DNA from: Anaerolinea thermophila
GTDB taxonomy: Bacteria; Chloroflexota; Anaerolineae; Anaerolineales; Anaerolineaceae
Assembly (NCBI RefSeq): GCF_020723905.1
Contig: NZ_DYHZ01000001.1
Span: forward strand, 365,501 to 429,500
Reading direction: 5' to 3'
DNA: 64,000 nucleotides
Below, in pieces: positions 9,957 to 18,142 of the stretch. Position 1 is the stretch's first letter; each line of letters opens with the position of its first letter. The translations under genes and the position numbers were made by a program. Below the pieces are notes generated by a model, which worked only from the letters and a program-made list of their open reading frames with translations, was not told the DNA's origin and ran no database searches.

Positions 9957-11015
9957 TCAGTTGGTATGATGTTCATCTTCCACCAGCGTTTCAGCGACCA
10001 GATCGCTGAGCAATCCAGCCAGAAAACGCAGCGTGGAAATGGTACGTCCATACGCCATCCGCATCGGTCCCAGCACCCCCAGCGTACCCGTCGCCTGCCC
10101 CGGCACCCCGTAACGGGTCAATAAGAGCGAACTCTGCCGGAGATCTTCCCAGGTGCCCTCACCGCCGATCAGCACCTGAACGCCACCTACAGCGTTGGTT
10201 GCAAATACCGTGCGAGCCAGCAGTTCCTGCAACAGGGTGCGTTCTTCCAGCAGACGCAACGCTCGACGGGCTTCTTCGGAATTGGAAAATTCCGGCTCTG
10301 CCAGCACATTGGTCAAGCCATCGGTAAAGATTTCTCCCGAAATAGTGCGTTCGGTTTTGTAAAGGTCGTCAATGACGTAGCCCAGGATGTCGTATGCCAG
10401 CCCGTCAAAGTGACTACGCAGGGCGCGAATGCTGTCGGCGTCGCGGTCTTGCAGTTGACGGGAAATCCGATCTGCCACCTCAGAAAGTTTCTCCTGTGGC
10501 ACCGGCTCCGAGAGGGTGAGGATGCGCTGACGGATTTCGCCACCGACGATGACCAGCACCATCAGCACCTGACGCCCGCGGGTGGAGATTAATTCCAGAT
10601 GCTTCAGGCGGGCTCGCTCCGGATGAGGAGCGGTCACCAGAGACGCGGCACGGGACTGATGCGCCAGCACGCTGGCGGCAAGGCGCATCCACTGCTCCAC
10701 ATCCGTGCCCATCTGATAGAACTGATGGGTAATGGTGTGTCGCATGGAATCGGGAAGGGCTGTTTCCTGCATCAACCGACCCACAAAAAAGCGATAGCCC
10801 TCTTCGGTAGGCACCCGCCCCGCCGAAGTATGCGGCTGACGCAGGTAGCCCATTTCGGTCAGCGCCGCCAGTTCGTTGCGCACCGTGGCAGAGGACATAT
10901 CCAGTTTGTACTGCTCCACCAGGGTAAGCGAACTCACCGGCATGGCTGTACGCACATATTCATGCACCACCAGCGCCAGCAAAAATTTTTGTCGTTCGGT
11001 TGGTTCCCGGTTCAT
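9957..11015 (-). CDS. hrcA: Heat-inducible transcription repressor HrcA
   Basis: A 352-residue repressor that binds CIRCE operators and depends on GroEL/GroES for activity. The N-terminal winged helix shows SSATVRNELAALTEMGYLRQPHTSAGRVPTE-type sequence, the family hallmark. A GAF-like domain follows, with a C-terminal GEGT..DLRQSSLLLTRYG segment. ATG 11015 is taken as the start. It is the first gene of the operon hrcA-grpE-dnaK-dnaJ-prmA, and a perfect CIRCE element lies 17 bp upstream, so HrcA represses its own operon. Confidence 0.97.
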   Translation of the reverse strand: MNREPTERQKFLLALVVHEYVRTAMPVSSLTLVEQYKLDMSSATVRNELAALTEMGYLRQPHTSAGRVPTEEGYRFFVGRLMQETALPDSMRHTITHQFYQMGTDVEQWMRLAASVLAHQSRAASLVTAPHPERARLKHLELISTRGRQVLMVLVIVGGEIRQRILTLSEPVPQEKLSEVADRISRQLQDRDADSIRALRSHFDGLAYDILGYVIDDLYKTERTISGEIFTDGLTNVLAEPEFSNSEEARRALRLLEERTLLQELLARTVFATNAVGGVQVLIGGEGTWEDLRQSSLLLTRYGVPGQATGTLGVLGPMRMAYGRTISTLRFLAGLLSDLVAETLVEDEHHTN

Positions 11016-11031
11016 GGTTCTCACTCTAAAT

Positions 11032-11058
11032 TTAGCACTCTAGCGGGTAGAGTGCTAA
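11032..11058 (-). promoter_or_regulatory. CIRCE operator (HrcA binding site)
   Basis: Perfect inverted repeat TTAGCACTC-N9-GAGTGCTAA, identical to the consensus. It lies between the -10 box of the heat-shock promoter and the hrcA start, so bound HrcA would block transcription initiation. Confidence 0.98.
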
Positions 11059-11071
11059 ATTATCGAAAACA

Positions 11072-11100
11072 ATCATACCATGCTCAAAGGTCATCGTCAA
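11072..11100 (-). promoter_or_regulatory. Promoter of the hrcA-grpE-dnaK-dnaJ-prmA operon
   Basis: On the minus strand TTGACG (11095-11100) and TATGAT (11072-11077) with exactly 17 bp between them, a good vegetative promoter, with CIRCE immediately downstream. Confidence 0.9.
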
Positions 11101-11139
11101 GCAGAGTGTCTTTTCTTTAATAAATTTCTGATATATCGC

Positions 11140-12123
11140 TTACATACCCTTTCCGCGGGCTTCTTCCGTACGATCTGTGGCTGGCGGCGGCTCCGGAGAA
11201 AGCGCAGAAATTTCAGCCCGCAGTTCGGGAGTCATCTGGATGTTCAAAGATTGAAGCGAATCTTCCAGTTGAGATAGATTGCGGGCACCGATGATGGGAG
11301 CGGTTACCGCGGGATGACTGCCCACCCACGCCACCGCCAGCGCCGCCGGAGAAAAACCTCGTTCCCGCGCAAAGCGCACAAAACGCTCGGCGACCTCATA
11401 CATCCATGCATCACTGTACCGTACCTGATAAATGGGATGGTCCACCAGTCTACCCTGTTCAGGGCGAGTGGTGGCGCCGTATTTCCCCGTCAGCAAACCG
11501 GCTCCCAGCGGGCTGTAAGGAATCACCCCTAACCCTTCCGAAAGCGCCATGGGGAGAATTTCCACCTCTGCCTGACGCTTGACCAGATTGTACATAGGCT
11601 GGATGACCGCAAACGGCGCCCACCCATAGCGCGCCGAGATGCCCAGCGCCTTGGCAATTTGCCAGGCGGCGAAGTTGCTGGCGCCCAGATAAAGCACCTT
11701 GCCCGCCTGCACCAGATCATCCAGCGCCCGCAGCGTTTCTTCGAGCGGGGTCAGTTCGTCAAAGCGGTGAATGAAATACACATCCAGATAATCGGTGCCC
11801 AGCCGACGCAGGCTTTGCTCAATGTTCAACAAAATGTTCCGGCGGGTTGCCCCACGGGCATTGACATCCTGACTGGGCGGGAAATACACCTTGCTGGTCA
11901 GAATGACCTCATGGCGATGCCCCCGGGTGAAACGCCCCAGCAGTTCCTCGGATTTGCCGCCGTTATACACATTGGCGCAGTCGAAAAAATTAATGCCCAC
12001 ATCCCGGCAACGACGATACAACGCCGCGGAAGTCTCTTCATCGGCATCCCCGCCAAAGGTCATCGTGCCAAAACACAACTGGCTGACCCGCACACCTGTC
12101 TTTCCAAGCAAACGATATTCCAT
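11140..12123 (-). CDS. Aldo/keto reductase
   Basis: A 327-residue NADPH-dependent aldo/keto reductase of the YajO/Kv-beta group: start EYRLLGKTGVRVSQLCFGTM, catalytic Asp/Tyr in FDCANVYNGGKSEELLG, Lys in LTSKVYFPP, His in DVYFIHRFDE, and the cofactor-phosphate end APIIGARNLSQLEDSL. The start is ATG 12123 with AGGAGGT upstream; the longer open frame is non-coding. It reads towards hrcA on the same strand, but the heat-shock operon has its own promoter after it. The substrate cannot be inferred. It is a different subgroup from the reductase at 4146. Confidence 0.88.
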   Translation of the reverse strand: MEYRLLGKTGVRVSQLCFGTMTFGGDADEETSAALYRRCRDVGINFFDCANVYNGGKSEELLGRFTRGHRHEVILTSKVYFPPSQDVNARGATRRNILLNIEQSLRRLGTDYLDVYFIHRFDELTPLEETLRALDDLVQAGKVLYLGASNFAAWQIAKALGISARYGWAPFAVIQPMYNLVKRQAEVEILPMALSEGLGVIPYSPLGAGLLTGKYGATTRPEQGRLVDHPIYQVRYSDAWMYEVAERFVRFARERGFSPAALAVAWVGSHPAVTAPIIGARNLSQLEDSLQSLNIQMTPELRAEISALSPEPPPATDRTEEARGKGM

Positions 12124-12275
12124 GAACCAGACCTCCTGTACGCACTCAACAATAAGAAGATTGTAGCACAGGCAAAATATTCCATACCCTGAACACGCAC
12201 TGCAACGAATAAGGTATAATTTTCCCTGACCGATTTGCAAATCTACTCGTGTACCCCTGACAGGAAAACACCCCC

Positions 12276-13454
12276 ATGGATCTTGAACAATTACAGAAAC
12301 GAATCGAATGGTTGGAAGGCGAGCGCCGCAAAGACAAAGCCATCATTGACACGCTGGAACAGCGGCTGGCAAACCTGGAAGCCGGTTTGCCCGACGTCCA
12401 GGGCAGGGTTAAAGAACTGGAAGCAGAAGTTGCCCGGCTGAGCACCCTTGGAAGCCGTTTTGATCAACTGGATGCCGCCATTCTTCAGGTGCGCAGTGAA
12501 TTTACCCGTACCATTGAGAACATTGAACGCTTGCGCGCCGAGTACAACCGTGACATGGAAAAAGTGCGCCAGGATGATCTGGATACCTTCAACCGCGCCA
12601 TCGGCGAACTGCGCAAGAACATCGAAATTCTGCCCGAACTGCGCAAAAACCTTCAGGCGCGGGTGGAAGAAGATTTCCGCCTCTCCCGCCTGATCGAAGG
12701 ACTGGAAGTCAAACTGGTCGAGTCCCGACGCTCCGAAGAAGAGTACCGCCGGGCGCAAAAACTCATTGAAGAAGCCCAGCGGCAGGAAACCAAACGTATG
12801 ACCGATTTGCAGGGAGAGGTCTCTGCCATTCGGAAACGGCTGGAAGAACTGCGCGGCAAAGTGGAACTGCTCGCCGATGGTAGTCGAAAACTGGAAACCC
12901 GCCTGACCGAAATCCAATCTGCCGAGAGCGAACGACGCCAGGCACAGACTGCTTTCATCGATAAAGTGAACATGATACAGGTTGAGCGCGAACGCATCTG
13001 GAAAGACTGGCAGTCGCGGTTTGAAGCCATCGAGCGGCTGGCTCAGGGGCTCGATTCGCAGGCACAGGCACTGGACACGACCCATCGCGCGGTTAAACGC
13101 GCTCAGGAAGCGTTTGAGGAAATCACCCAAAAGTTTGAGCGTCGCATCAATGAGATTACCGAAATGCAGCGCCTCACGGAAGAGCGGTTCCGCCAGGAAT
13201 GGATGACCTTCCGCGCCGACGATCAGAAACGCTGGACGAATTACACCCTGGTGCAGGAAGAACAACTGCGCGAAAGCGCCCGCCAGAACGAACGCATTCA
13301 GGATCAGTTGACGGCTTTACAGGACGCTTTACAGGACATCAACGATACCCTGCACAATATTACGCTGGAAACGCAGAAACGCCTGCAGACTCTACTGGCG
13401 CTTACACACCAGTGGATGGAGGAATACGACCGCACCTTCGGTCGTAGCAGTTAA
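12276..13454 (+). CDS. Long coiled-coil protein of unknown function
   Basis: A 392-residue, highly charged protein made almost completely of heptad-type sequence (for example QLQKRIEWLEGER, FDQLDAAILQV, EITQKFERRINEI). It has no signal peptide, membrane segment or enzyme motif, so it is probably a cytoplasmic fibrous or scaffold protein. AGGAAA precedes ATG 12276, and a TATAAT box lies at 12215-12220. It stands eight bases before selB and is likely co-transcribed with it, although a functional link to selenocysteine insertion is not evident. I do not recognise a named family; similarity searches would be confounded by its coiled-coil composition. Confidence 0.8.
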   Translation: MDLEQLQKRIEWLEGERRKDKAIIDTLEQRLANLEAGLPDVQGRVKELEAEVARLSTLGSRFDQLDAAILQVRSEFTRTIENIERLRAEYNRDMEKVRQDDLDTFNRAIGELRKNIEILPELRKNLQARVEEDFRLSRLIEGLEVKLVESRRSEEEYRRAQKLIEEAQRQETKRMTDLQGEVSAIRKRLEELRGKVELLADGSRKLETRLTEIQSAESERRQAQTAFIDKVNMIQVERERIWKDWQSRFEAIERLAQGLDSQAQALDTTHRAVKRAQEAFEEITQKFERRINEITEMQRLTEERFRQEWMTFRADDQKRWTNYTLVQEEQLRESARQNERIQDQLTALQDALQDINDTLHNITLETQKRLQTLLALTHQWMEEYDRTFGRSS

Positions 13455-13462
13455 GAGAAGAC

Positions 13463-15355
13463 ATGCGCGTCATTGGCACCGCCGGGCACGTTGATCATGG
13501 CAAATCCACGCTGGTTGCCGCCCTCACCGGCATTCACCCCGACCGGTTGAAGGAAGAGCAGGAGCGGGAGATGACCATTGATCTCGGCTTTGCCTGGATG
13601 ACCCTGCCCTCAGGTGAGGCGGTTGGGATTGTGGACGTGCCGGGGCATCGCGACTTCATCGAAAATATGCTGGCAGGGGTAGGTGGTATTGATGCGGCAT
13701 TATTCGTTGTGGCAGTAGATGAAGGCATCATGCCGCAAACCCGCGAACACCTTGCCATCCTGGATTTGCTTCAAATTCCTGCAGGGGTCATTGCGCTGAC
13801 CAAAGCCGACCTCGCTCCTGACGCTGAATGGCTGGAATGGGTGCGTGCAGACGTACAAAACACCCTGCGCGGCACCGTCCTGGAAAACGCTCCCATTGTT
13901 CCAGTTTCTGCCCGCACGGGAGAGGGACTTCCCCACCTCATCACCGCTCTGGAAGCCTGTCTGGCGCAACAACCACCCCGCCCGGACCTCAAACGCCCCC
14001 GCCTGCCCATTGACCGCGTCTTCACCATTTCCGGGTTTGGCACCATTGTCACCGGCACCCTGCTGGATGGAAGTTTTCGGGTCGGCGATGAGGTAGAAAT
14101 CCTGCCGGGCGGACTGCGCGGGCGCATCCGCGGGTTGCAAACCCACAAGATGAAAGAGCAAATTGCCGTCCCGGGAAGCCGCACCGCCATCAACATCAGC
14201 GGGGTAAATATGGAAGAGATCCGCCGCGGACAGGTGGTCACCCACCCGGGGACGTACCAGCCCTCGCAGGTGCTGGACGTCCATTTTCGCCTGCTCCCCG
14301 ATCTCGAACTGCCTCTACGCCATTCCAGCGAAGTCAAACTGTTCCTCGGTAGTTCCGAAGTCATTGCGCGGGTACGTCTGCTGGGAAACGATGTGCTGAA
14401 CCCCGGCGAAGAAGGCTGGCTTCAACTGGTCTTGCGCGAACCGGTGGTAACCGTGCGCGGCGACCGTTACATTCTGCGGCGCCCCTCGCCCGCCGAAACC
14501 CTGGGTGGCGGCGAGGTGCTGGATCCGCACCCGGCAAAACTGTACCGGCGGTTCGATGAAACAGTTCTTCAGCGGCTCCATGCCCTGCGAGAGGGCAATC
14601 CTGCTGAAATCATCCTTGAAGCCTTTCAACGCGCGGGCATTGCGTCGGTTCGAGAAACCCTTACCCGTACCCGCCTGGGCGCTGAACGTCTGGCGCCGGC
14701 TCTGCAAGACCTGTTCGATCAAAAGGCACTGATTGGGCTGGAAGAAGGCGCTTACTCCCCGGAATGCGACCTGCTGGCGGCTACTCAGGAACACTGGCAA
14801 AACGAATGCAACCGTCTGCGCAAAGAAATGCAGGCATTCCACGCGCGTTTTCCATTAAGACGCGGCATTCCTCGCGAGGAACTGAAAAGCCGTCTGAAAA
14901 TGTCGGCACGGGTATTCAATGCCTGCCTGAGACGCTGGTTACAGGAAGGCCATCTCCGCGAGGAGGCATCTTTTCTGGCTTTGCCAGAGTTTCAGGTGCG
15001 CTTCAGCCCTCAGCAACAAACGCTCATCGCTGGCCTGATGAACCGGTTTGCCTCCGCTCCCTTCACCCCCCCTTCGGTTAAAGAAGCACAGGCAGAAGTG
15101 GGCGAAGAAATCTATCAGGCTCTGGTGGAAAGCGGCAGACTGGTGCAGGTTTCCCCCGAGGTGGTCTTTCGCAAAGAGGACTACGACGCCATGCTGGACT
15201 GGGTCAAACGCCACTTTCAGCATTCCCCCACCCTGACCGTAATTGAGTTTCGCGATGCCCTGAACACCACCCGGAAATATGCCCTGGGCTTTCTGGAACA
15301 CCTGGACGCCATCGGCATCACCGTTCGAGAGGGCGATTTCCGTAAATTGCGCTGA
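13463..15355 (+). CDS. selB: Selenocysteine-specific translation elongation factor SelB
   Basis: A 630-residue EF-Tu-like GTPase that brings Sec-tRNA to in-frame UGA codons by recognising a SECIS hairpin in the mRNA. GTPase motifs: GTAGHVDHGKST (G1), DVPGHRDF (G3), TKAD (G4), SAR (G5). Beta-barrel domains 2-3 follow (ISGFGTIVTGTLLDG), and the last ~250 residues fit the winged-helix repeats that bind SECIS RNA (FHARFPLRRGIPREELKSRL; VIEFRDALNTTRKYALGFLEHLDAIG). Length is normal (E. coli 614). The gene implies that the organism decodes selenocysteine, but selA, selD and tRNA-Sec are not in this window. Start ATG 13463. Confidence 0.93.
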   Translation: MRVIGTAGHVDHGKSTLVAALTGIHPDRLKEEQEREMTIDLGFAWMTLPSGEAVGIVDVPGHRDFIENMLAGVGGIDAALFVVAVDEGIMPQTREHLAILDLLQIPAGVIALTKADLAPDAEWLEWVRADVQNTLRGTVLENAPIVPVSARTGEGLPHLITALEACLAQQPPRPDLKRPRLPIDRVFTISGFGTIVTGTLLDGSFRVGDEVEILPGGLRGRIRGLQTHKMKEQIAVPGSRTAINISGVNMEEIRRGQVVTHPGTYQPSQVLDVHFRLLPDLELPLRHSSEVKLFLGSSEVIARVRLLGNDVLNPGEEGWLQLVLREPVVTVRGDRYILRRPSPAETLGGGEVLDPHPAKLYRRFDETVLQRLHALREGNPAEIILEAFQRAGIASVRETLTRTRLGAERLAPALQDLFDQKALIGLEEGAYSPECDLLAATQEHWQNECNRLRKEMQAFHARFPLRRGIPREELKSRLKMSARVFNACLRRWLQEGHLREEASFLALPEFQVRFSPQQQTLIAGLMNRFASAPFTPPSVKEAQAEVGEEIYQALVESGRLVQVSPEVVFRKEDYDAMLDWVKRHFQHSPTLTVIEFRDALNTTRKYALGFLEHLDAIGITVREGDFRKLR

Positions 15356-15361
15356 TGGAGT

Positions 15362-15390
15362 TTGCGAAAATACGTCCGTGCTGGTATGAT
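15362..15390 (+). promoter_or_regulatory. Promoter of the Sua5-type gene (leaderless start)
   Basis: TTGCGA (15362-15367) and TATGAT (15385-15390) are 17 bp apart. The last base of the -10 box is 8 nt from GTG 15398, so transcription should begin at or next to the start codon. The ATG at 15386 lies inside the -10 box and is therefore unlikely to be used. Confidence 0.7.
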
Positions 15391-15397
15391 TGGGCAC

Positions 15398-16471
15398 GTG
15401 ACGCGATGTATACCCGTTGACCCATGCGCGCCGGCGCTTGATGCTCTTCAGGAAGCCGCTGAATGCCTGAAAAGCGGCGGGCTGGTGGCTTTTCCCACCG
15501 AAACCGTCTACGGGCTGGGCGGCAATGCCCTGGATGGTAGAGCCGTCCAGCGCATCTTTGAAGCCAAAGGGCGCCCTGCAACCGACCCGCTCATCGTACA
15601 TCTTCCGGCAGTAGAGGCACTCCCCATGGTGGTAAAGTCCATCCCGGATGTGGTCTCCACTCTGGCAGAACACTTCTGGCCCGGTCCTCTGACGCTCATC
15701 CTGCCCCGTGGAGAAAAGGTGCCCCTTTCGGTAACCGCCGGGTTGGATACCGTCGCTGTGCGGGTGCCATCTCACCCGGTGGCGCAGGCGCTGTTACGGG
15801 TCAGCGGATTAGCCATTGCCGCACCCTCCGCCAACCGTTTTGGCGGCGTGAGTCCCACCACCGCAGGGCATGTGTTGCGGGACTTAGAAGGGCGTATTGA
15901 CATGGTCCTGGATGGCGGCGCCACGCCGATCGGTGTGGAATCGACCGTGCTGGATATCAGCACCGCTGTGCCGCGCATTCTGCGTCCGGGGGGCGTCTCC
16001 CGCGAAGCCCTCGAGGCAGTTCTGGGACCGGTTGATTTGCTCGAACGCAAAGCCTCTCAAGAGGAAGCGCAGGCATCACCGGGCTTGCTGGAAAAACACT
16101 ACGCCCCTCACCATGCCCGCTTAATCCTTGTGGAAATTCCTCAGAACGAGGGGTTGCAGGAAGCCTTTGCCCATCTTGTCACCCAGGCAGAACAATCTGG
16201 AGCGCGGGTAGGAGCGCTGATCGCCGATGAAGACCTGGCATGGCTGGAAACACAATTTCCTGCCATGGCGCGGCTGGCACTGGGCTCGCTGAACGACCCG
16301 GGGACCGTTGCACGCAACCTGTATGCCGGAATGCGCGCCATGGACGAAGCCGGTATGGACGTGATTCTGGTGCGCGATTTTGGTACTGCCGGATTGGGGC
16401 TGGCTATTCGGGACCGGCTGTACCGCGCCGCCAGTCAGATTGTCCGCCACATTGCCCAAAACGGCGCTTGA
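15398..16471 (+). CDS. L-threonylcarbamoyladenylate synthase (Sua5/YwlC type)
   Basis: A 357-residue enzyme that makes threonylcarbamoyl-AMP from threonine, bicarbonate and ATP for the t6A modification of tRNA position 37. The YrdC domain shows GGLVAFPTETVYGLGGNA, KGRPATDPLIVHL, FWPGPLTLIL, VAVRVPSHPVA and APSANRFGGVSPTTA. The ~110-residue C-terminal Sua5 domain follows the linker SPGLLEKHYAPHHA. The start GTG 15398 gives the N-terminus usual for the family (MTRCIPVD...). No Shine-Dalgarno exists, and the promoter position suggests a leaderless mRNA. The stop codon overlaps the -35 box of the rplU promoter. Confidence 0.92.
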   Translation: MTRCIPVDPCAPALDALQEAAECLKSGGLVAFPTETVYGLGGNALDGRAVQRIFEAKGRPATDPLIVHLPAVEALPMVVKSIPDVVSTLAEHFWPGPLTLILPRGEKVPLSVTAGLDTVAVRVPSHPVAQALLRVSGLAIAAPSANRFGGVSPTTAGHVLRDLEGRIDMVLDGGATPIGVESTVLDISTAVPRILRPGGVSREALEAVLGPVDLLERKASQEEAQASPGLLEKHYAPHHARLILVEIPQNEGLQEAFAHLVTQAEQSGARVGALIADEDLAWLETQFPAMARLALGSLNDPGTVARNLYAGMRAMDEAGMDVILVRDFGTAGLGLAIRDRLYRAASQIVRHIAQNGA

Positions 16472-16496
16472 CAGACTCCCCATTCATCAGTATAAT
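16468..16496 (+). promoter_or_regulatory. Promoter of rplU-rpmA-rpmE
   Basis: Consensus TTGACA (16468-16473) and TATAAT (16491-16496) with a 17-bp spacer, overlapping the stop codon of the upstream gene. It is the strongest-looking promoter of the window together with the one at 43806. Confidence 0.95.
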
Positions 16497-16499
16497 TCC

Positions 16500-16611
16500 C
16501 CTTCGCCCCGGGCAGGTCACTGGCTGGGGTAAAAATCTGTTTCCCCAACTTCCCCTTGGGTCGGCGGGAAAGAAAAGATCGCGGATACCAAGGCGAAGTG
16601 AAGATTGAGGA
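16500..16611 (+). promoter_or_regulatory. Structured leader of the L21 operon
   Basis: About 115 nt between the promoter and rplU. CTTCGCC (16501-16507) can pair with GGCGAAG (16592-16598), closing a domain that contains further complementary runs (CCCC/GGGG at 16507-16530; CCCAA/TTGGG at 16544-16560). The Shine-Dalgarno GAGGAG lies just outside the closing helix. It could be an L21-type autoregulatory leader; I cannot match it to a named RNA family by eye. Confidence 0.45.
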
Positions 16612-16617
16612 GTGTGT

Positions 16618-16935
16618 ATGAAGTACGCAATTGTTGAATCGGGCGGCAAACAGTACAAAGCCGTCGAAGGCGACACGATTGAAGTGGACCTGCTCAAGGT
16701 AGAACCGGGGCAGTCGGTCAAACTGGATCGTGTCCTGTTGCTCGTGGATGGCGAGCAGGTGTCGGTGGGTGCGCCGGTCGTGAAAGGCGCAGCGGTGAAT
16801 GCAACCGTGGTCGAGCACTTCAAGGGACCCAAACTGATCAACTTCCATTATCGCCCCAAGAAGCGCATTCGCGTCAAGACGGGTCACCGCCAAACGTATA
16901 CCCGTTTGCTGGTAAATTCGATTGAAGCGGAGTAA
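16618..16935 (+). CDS. rplU: 50S ribosomal protein L21
   Basis: A 105-residue ribosomal protein with the normal L21 sequence: [18 protein letters not shown] at the start and the C-terminal signature [17 protein letters not shown] with basic rRNA-binding residues. ATG 16618 follows GAGGAG. It is the first gene of a ribosomal operon with rpmA five bases downstream, the common L21-L27 order. Its strong promoter and long structured leader suggest high, feedback-controlled expression. Confidence 0.98.
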   Translation: MKYAIVESGGKQYKAVEGDTIEVDLLKVEPGQSVKLDRVLLLVDGEQVSVGAPVVKGAAVNATVVEHFKGPKLINFHYRPKKRIRVKTGHRQTYTRLLVNSIEAE

Positions 16936-16940
16936 GAGAT

Positions 16941-17216
16941 ATGGCGCACAAGAAAGGTGGCGGCTCAAGCCGCAATGGACGTGACAGCAATTCCCAACGC
17001 CTCGGCGTGAAACGCTATGCGGGGCAGAAAGTGCTCTCGGGCAACATTTTAGTTCGCCAGCGCGGCACCCGCATTAAACCCGGGCTGAACGTGAAGGTCG
17101 GAAAAGACGATACCCTCTTCGCTGTAGCAGATGGTATCGTGGTGTACCAGACCTTACCCAACGGGCGCAAGATGGTTTCGGTTATCCCCGAACCACAAGC
17201 CCCTGTGGCTGAGTAA
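16941..17216 (+). CDS. rpmA: 50S ribosomal protein L27
   Basis: A 91-residue protein starting [18 protein letters not shown], the typical glycine/lysine-rich N-terminal tail that reaches the peptidyl transferase centre. It continues [23 protein letters not shown]. There is no cleavable N-terminal extension of the Firmicutes type. It lies five bases after rplU and is co-transcribed with it. Confidence 0.98.
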   Translation: MAHKKGGGSSRNGRDSNSQRLGVKRYAGQKVLSGNILVRQRGTRIKPGLNVKVGKDDTLFAVADGIVVYQTLPNGRKMVSVIPEPQAPVAE

Positions 17217-17289
17217 TTCATTACCTCGCATCCGGCACCGTCCTGCCGTTTCCGAAAACAGACGGATTGCCGGTCGAAAGGAAAAGAGC

Positions 17290-17766
17290 ATGAAGAAAGA
17301 CATTCATCCCACGTACTACCCCGACGCTCAGGTGATCTGCGCCTGCGGCAACACCTGGACGACCGGTTCGACCAAAAAAGTCATCCGCACAGAAATTTGC
17401 TCCAAGTGCCACCCCTTCTACACCGGTGAGCAGACGCGCATCGTGGACACCGAAGGGCAGGTTGATCGCTTCTACCGCAAACTGCAGGCGCGTCAGTCCT
17501 TCGTGGAACAGCAAAAAGCCCGCGAAGAAGCCCGCACCTCGCTGGAGCGCCCCATCGCCTCGCTCAATCTGGGCACCCGCCCCACCGAAGCGCTGGCAAA
17601 AGCCGGCATCACCACGGTCGGACAGGTGCTTGCCCTCCTGGAACAGGGCGAAGCGGCTCTGCTCAATATCGAAGGCTTTGGACGCAAATCCCTCATTGAT
17701 ATGAAGAAGACCCTGCGCAGTCTGGGCTATCAGTTGCCCGCCGCGGCAGATGAAATCGTTGTGTAG
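17290..17766 (+). CDS. rpmE: 50S ribosomal protein L31 fused to an RNA-polymerase alpha-CTD-like domain
   Basis: A 158-residue protein in which residues 1-75 are a zinc-binding (C+) L31 ([19 protein letters not shown]17, C19, C37, C40 with [12 protein letters not shown]). Residues ~84-150 resemble the helix-hairpin-helix C-terminal domain of RNA polymerase alpha ([18 protein letters not shown], then [20 protein letters not shown]). Several alpha-CTD DNA-contact positions are kept: R97 (R265 in E. coli alpha), G131 (G296), K133 (K298), S134 (S299). N268 is replaced by Glu. Normal L31 is about 70 residues, so the extra domain is real coding sequence in the same frame. ATG 17290 has AAAGGAAAAG upstream. 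It follows rpmA by 73 bp and ends the operon at a strong terminator. Confidence 0.93.
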   Translation: MKKDIHPTYYPDAQVICACGNTWTTGSTKKVIRTEICSKCHPFYTGEQTRIVDTEGQVDRFYRKLQARQSFVEQQKAREEARTSLERPIASLNLGTRPTEALAKAGITTVGQVLALLEQGEAALLNIEGFGRKSLIDMKKTLRSLGYQLPAAADEIVV

Positions 17767-17787
17767 TTCCTCCTCCTTGTCTCATGA

Positions 17788-17824
17788 AAGAACGTGCCCC
17801 CTCAACCGGGGCATGTTCTTTTAA
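17788..17824 (+). terminator. Intrinsic terminator of rplU-rpmA-rpmE
   Basis: A 13-bp stem with one G-U pair (AAGAACGTGCCCC at 17788-17800, GGGGCATGTTCTT at 17808-17820), 7-nt loop, T-rich end. Confidence 0.88.
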
Positions 17825-17944
17825 AGGGTAAAAAAACCGTTCTTGTCTTGCGCAGTCTGCCCATGGCACTGGTATTCCACCCGTTTTATCCTTTCAAACT
17901 TCCCTCCTTGATCTCGTACTGGGGGAGCGCGGTGATTTCACTGA
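17825..17944. other. Non-coding stretch, nothing recognised
   Basis: Between the ribosomal-operon terminator and the pseudogene fragment I see no gene, promoter or RNA. It may be further decayed sequence of the ABC ATPase that follows. Confidence 0.5.
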
Positions 17945-18138
17945 GCCGAAATTTTCCAACGAGAAGGGAATGAGGTGATATTCCGGTTCGATCACCGGCA
18001 GGTGGCGGCAGTGGAGTTCATCCGCTGGCTGTTTGAGCATTACGCCATTGCCGATATTGAGGTCAGGCTCCTTCTCTGGAAGAGACCATCCGGCATATCT
18101 ACAACGAACGCCTGTTGATGGGAAGTTTGACGGAATAA
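17945..18138 (+). pseudogene. Decayed C-terminal fragment of an ABC-2 type transporter ATPase
   Basis: The frame from 17945 reads ...REGNEVIFRFDHRQVAAVEF and IRWLFEHYAIADIEVR. The expected continuation PSLEETIRHIYNERLL is in another frame, so a frameshift lies near 18066-18070. Together these match the C-terminal tail of DrrA/NatA-like exporter ATPases, where a small domain ends in a PSLEE..RxIY motif. The nucleotide-binding domain itself (Walker A, signature, Walker B) is missing and there is a stop codon at 17942. It is therefore a remnant, not a gene. No permease partner is present. Confidence 0.7.
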
Positions 18139-18142
18139 AGGG

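Noticed and set aside
12291-13265. Open frame of 324 codons opposite the coiled-coil gene
   Set aside because: It is a shadow of the repetitive coiled-coil coding sequence and has no own start signals.
15362-15397. TTG 15362 or ATG 15386 as start of the Sua5-type gene
   Set aside because: Both lie inside a good promoter (the ATG is within the -10 box); GTG 15398 gives the family-typical N-terminus.
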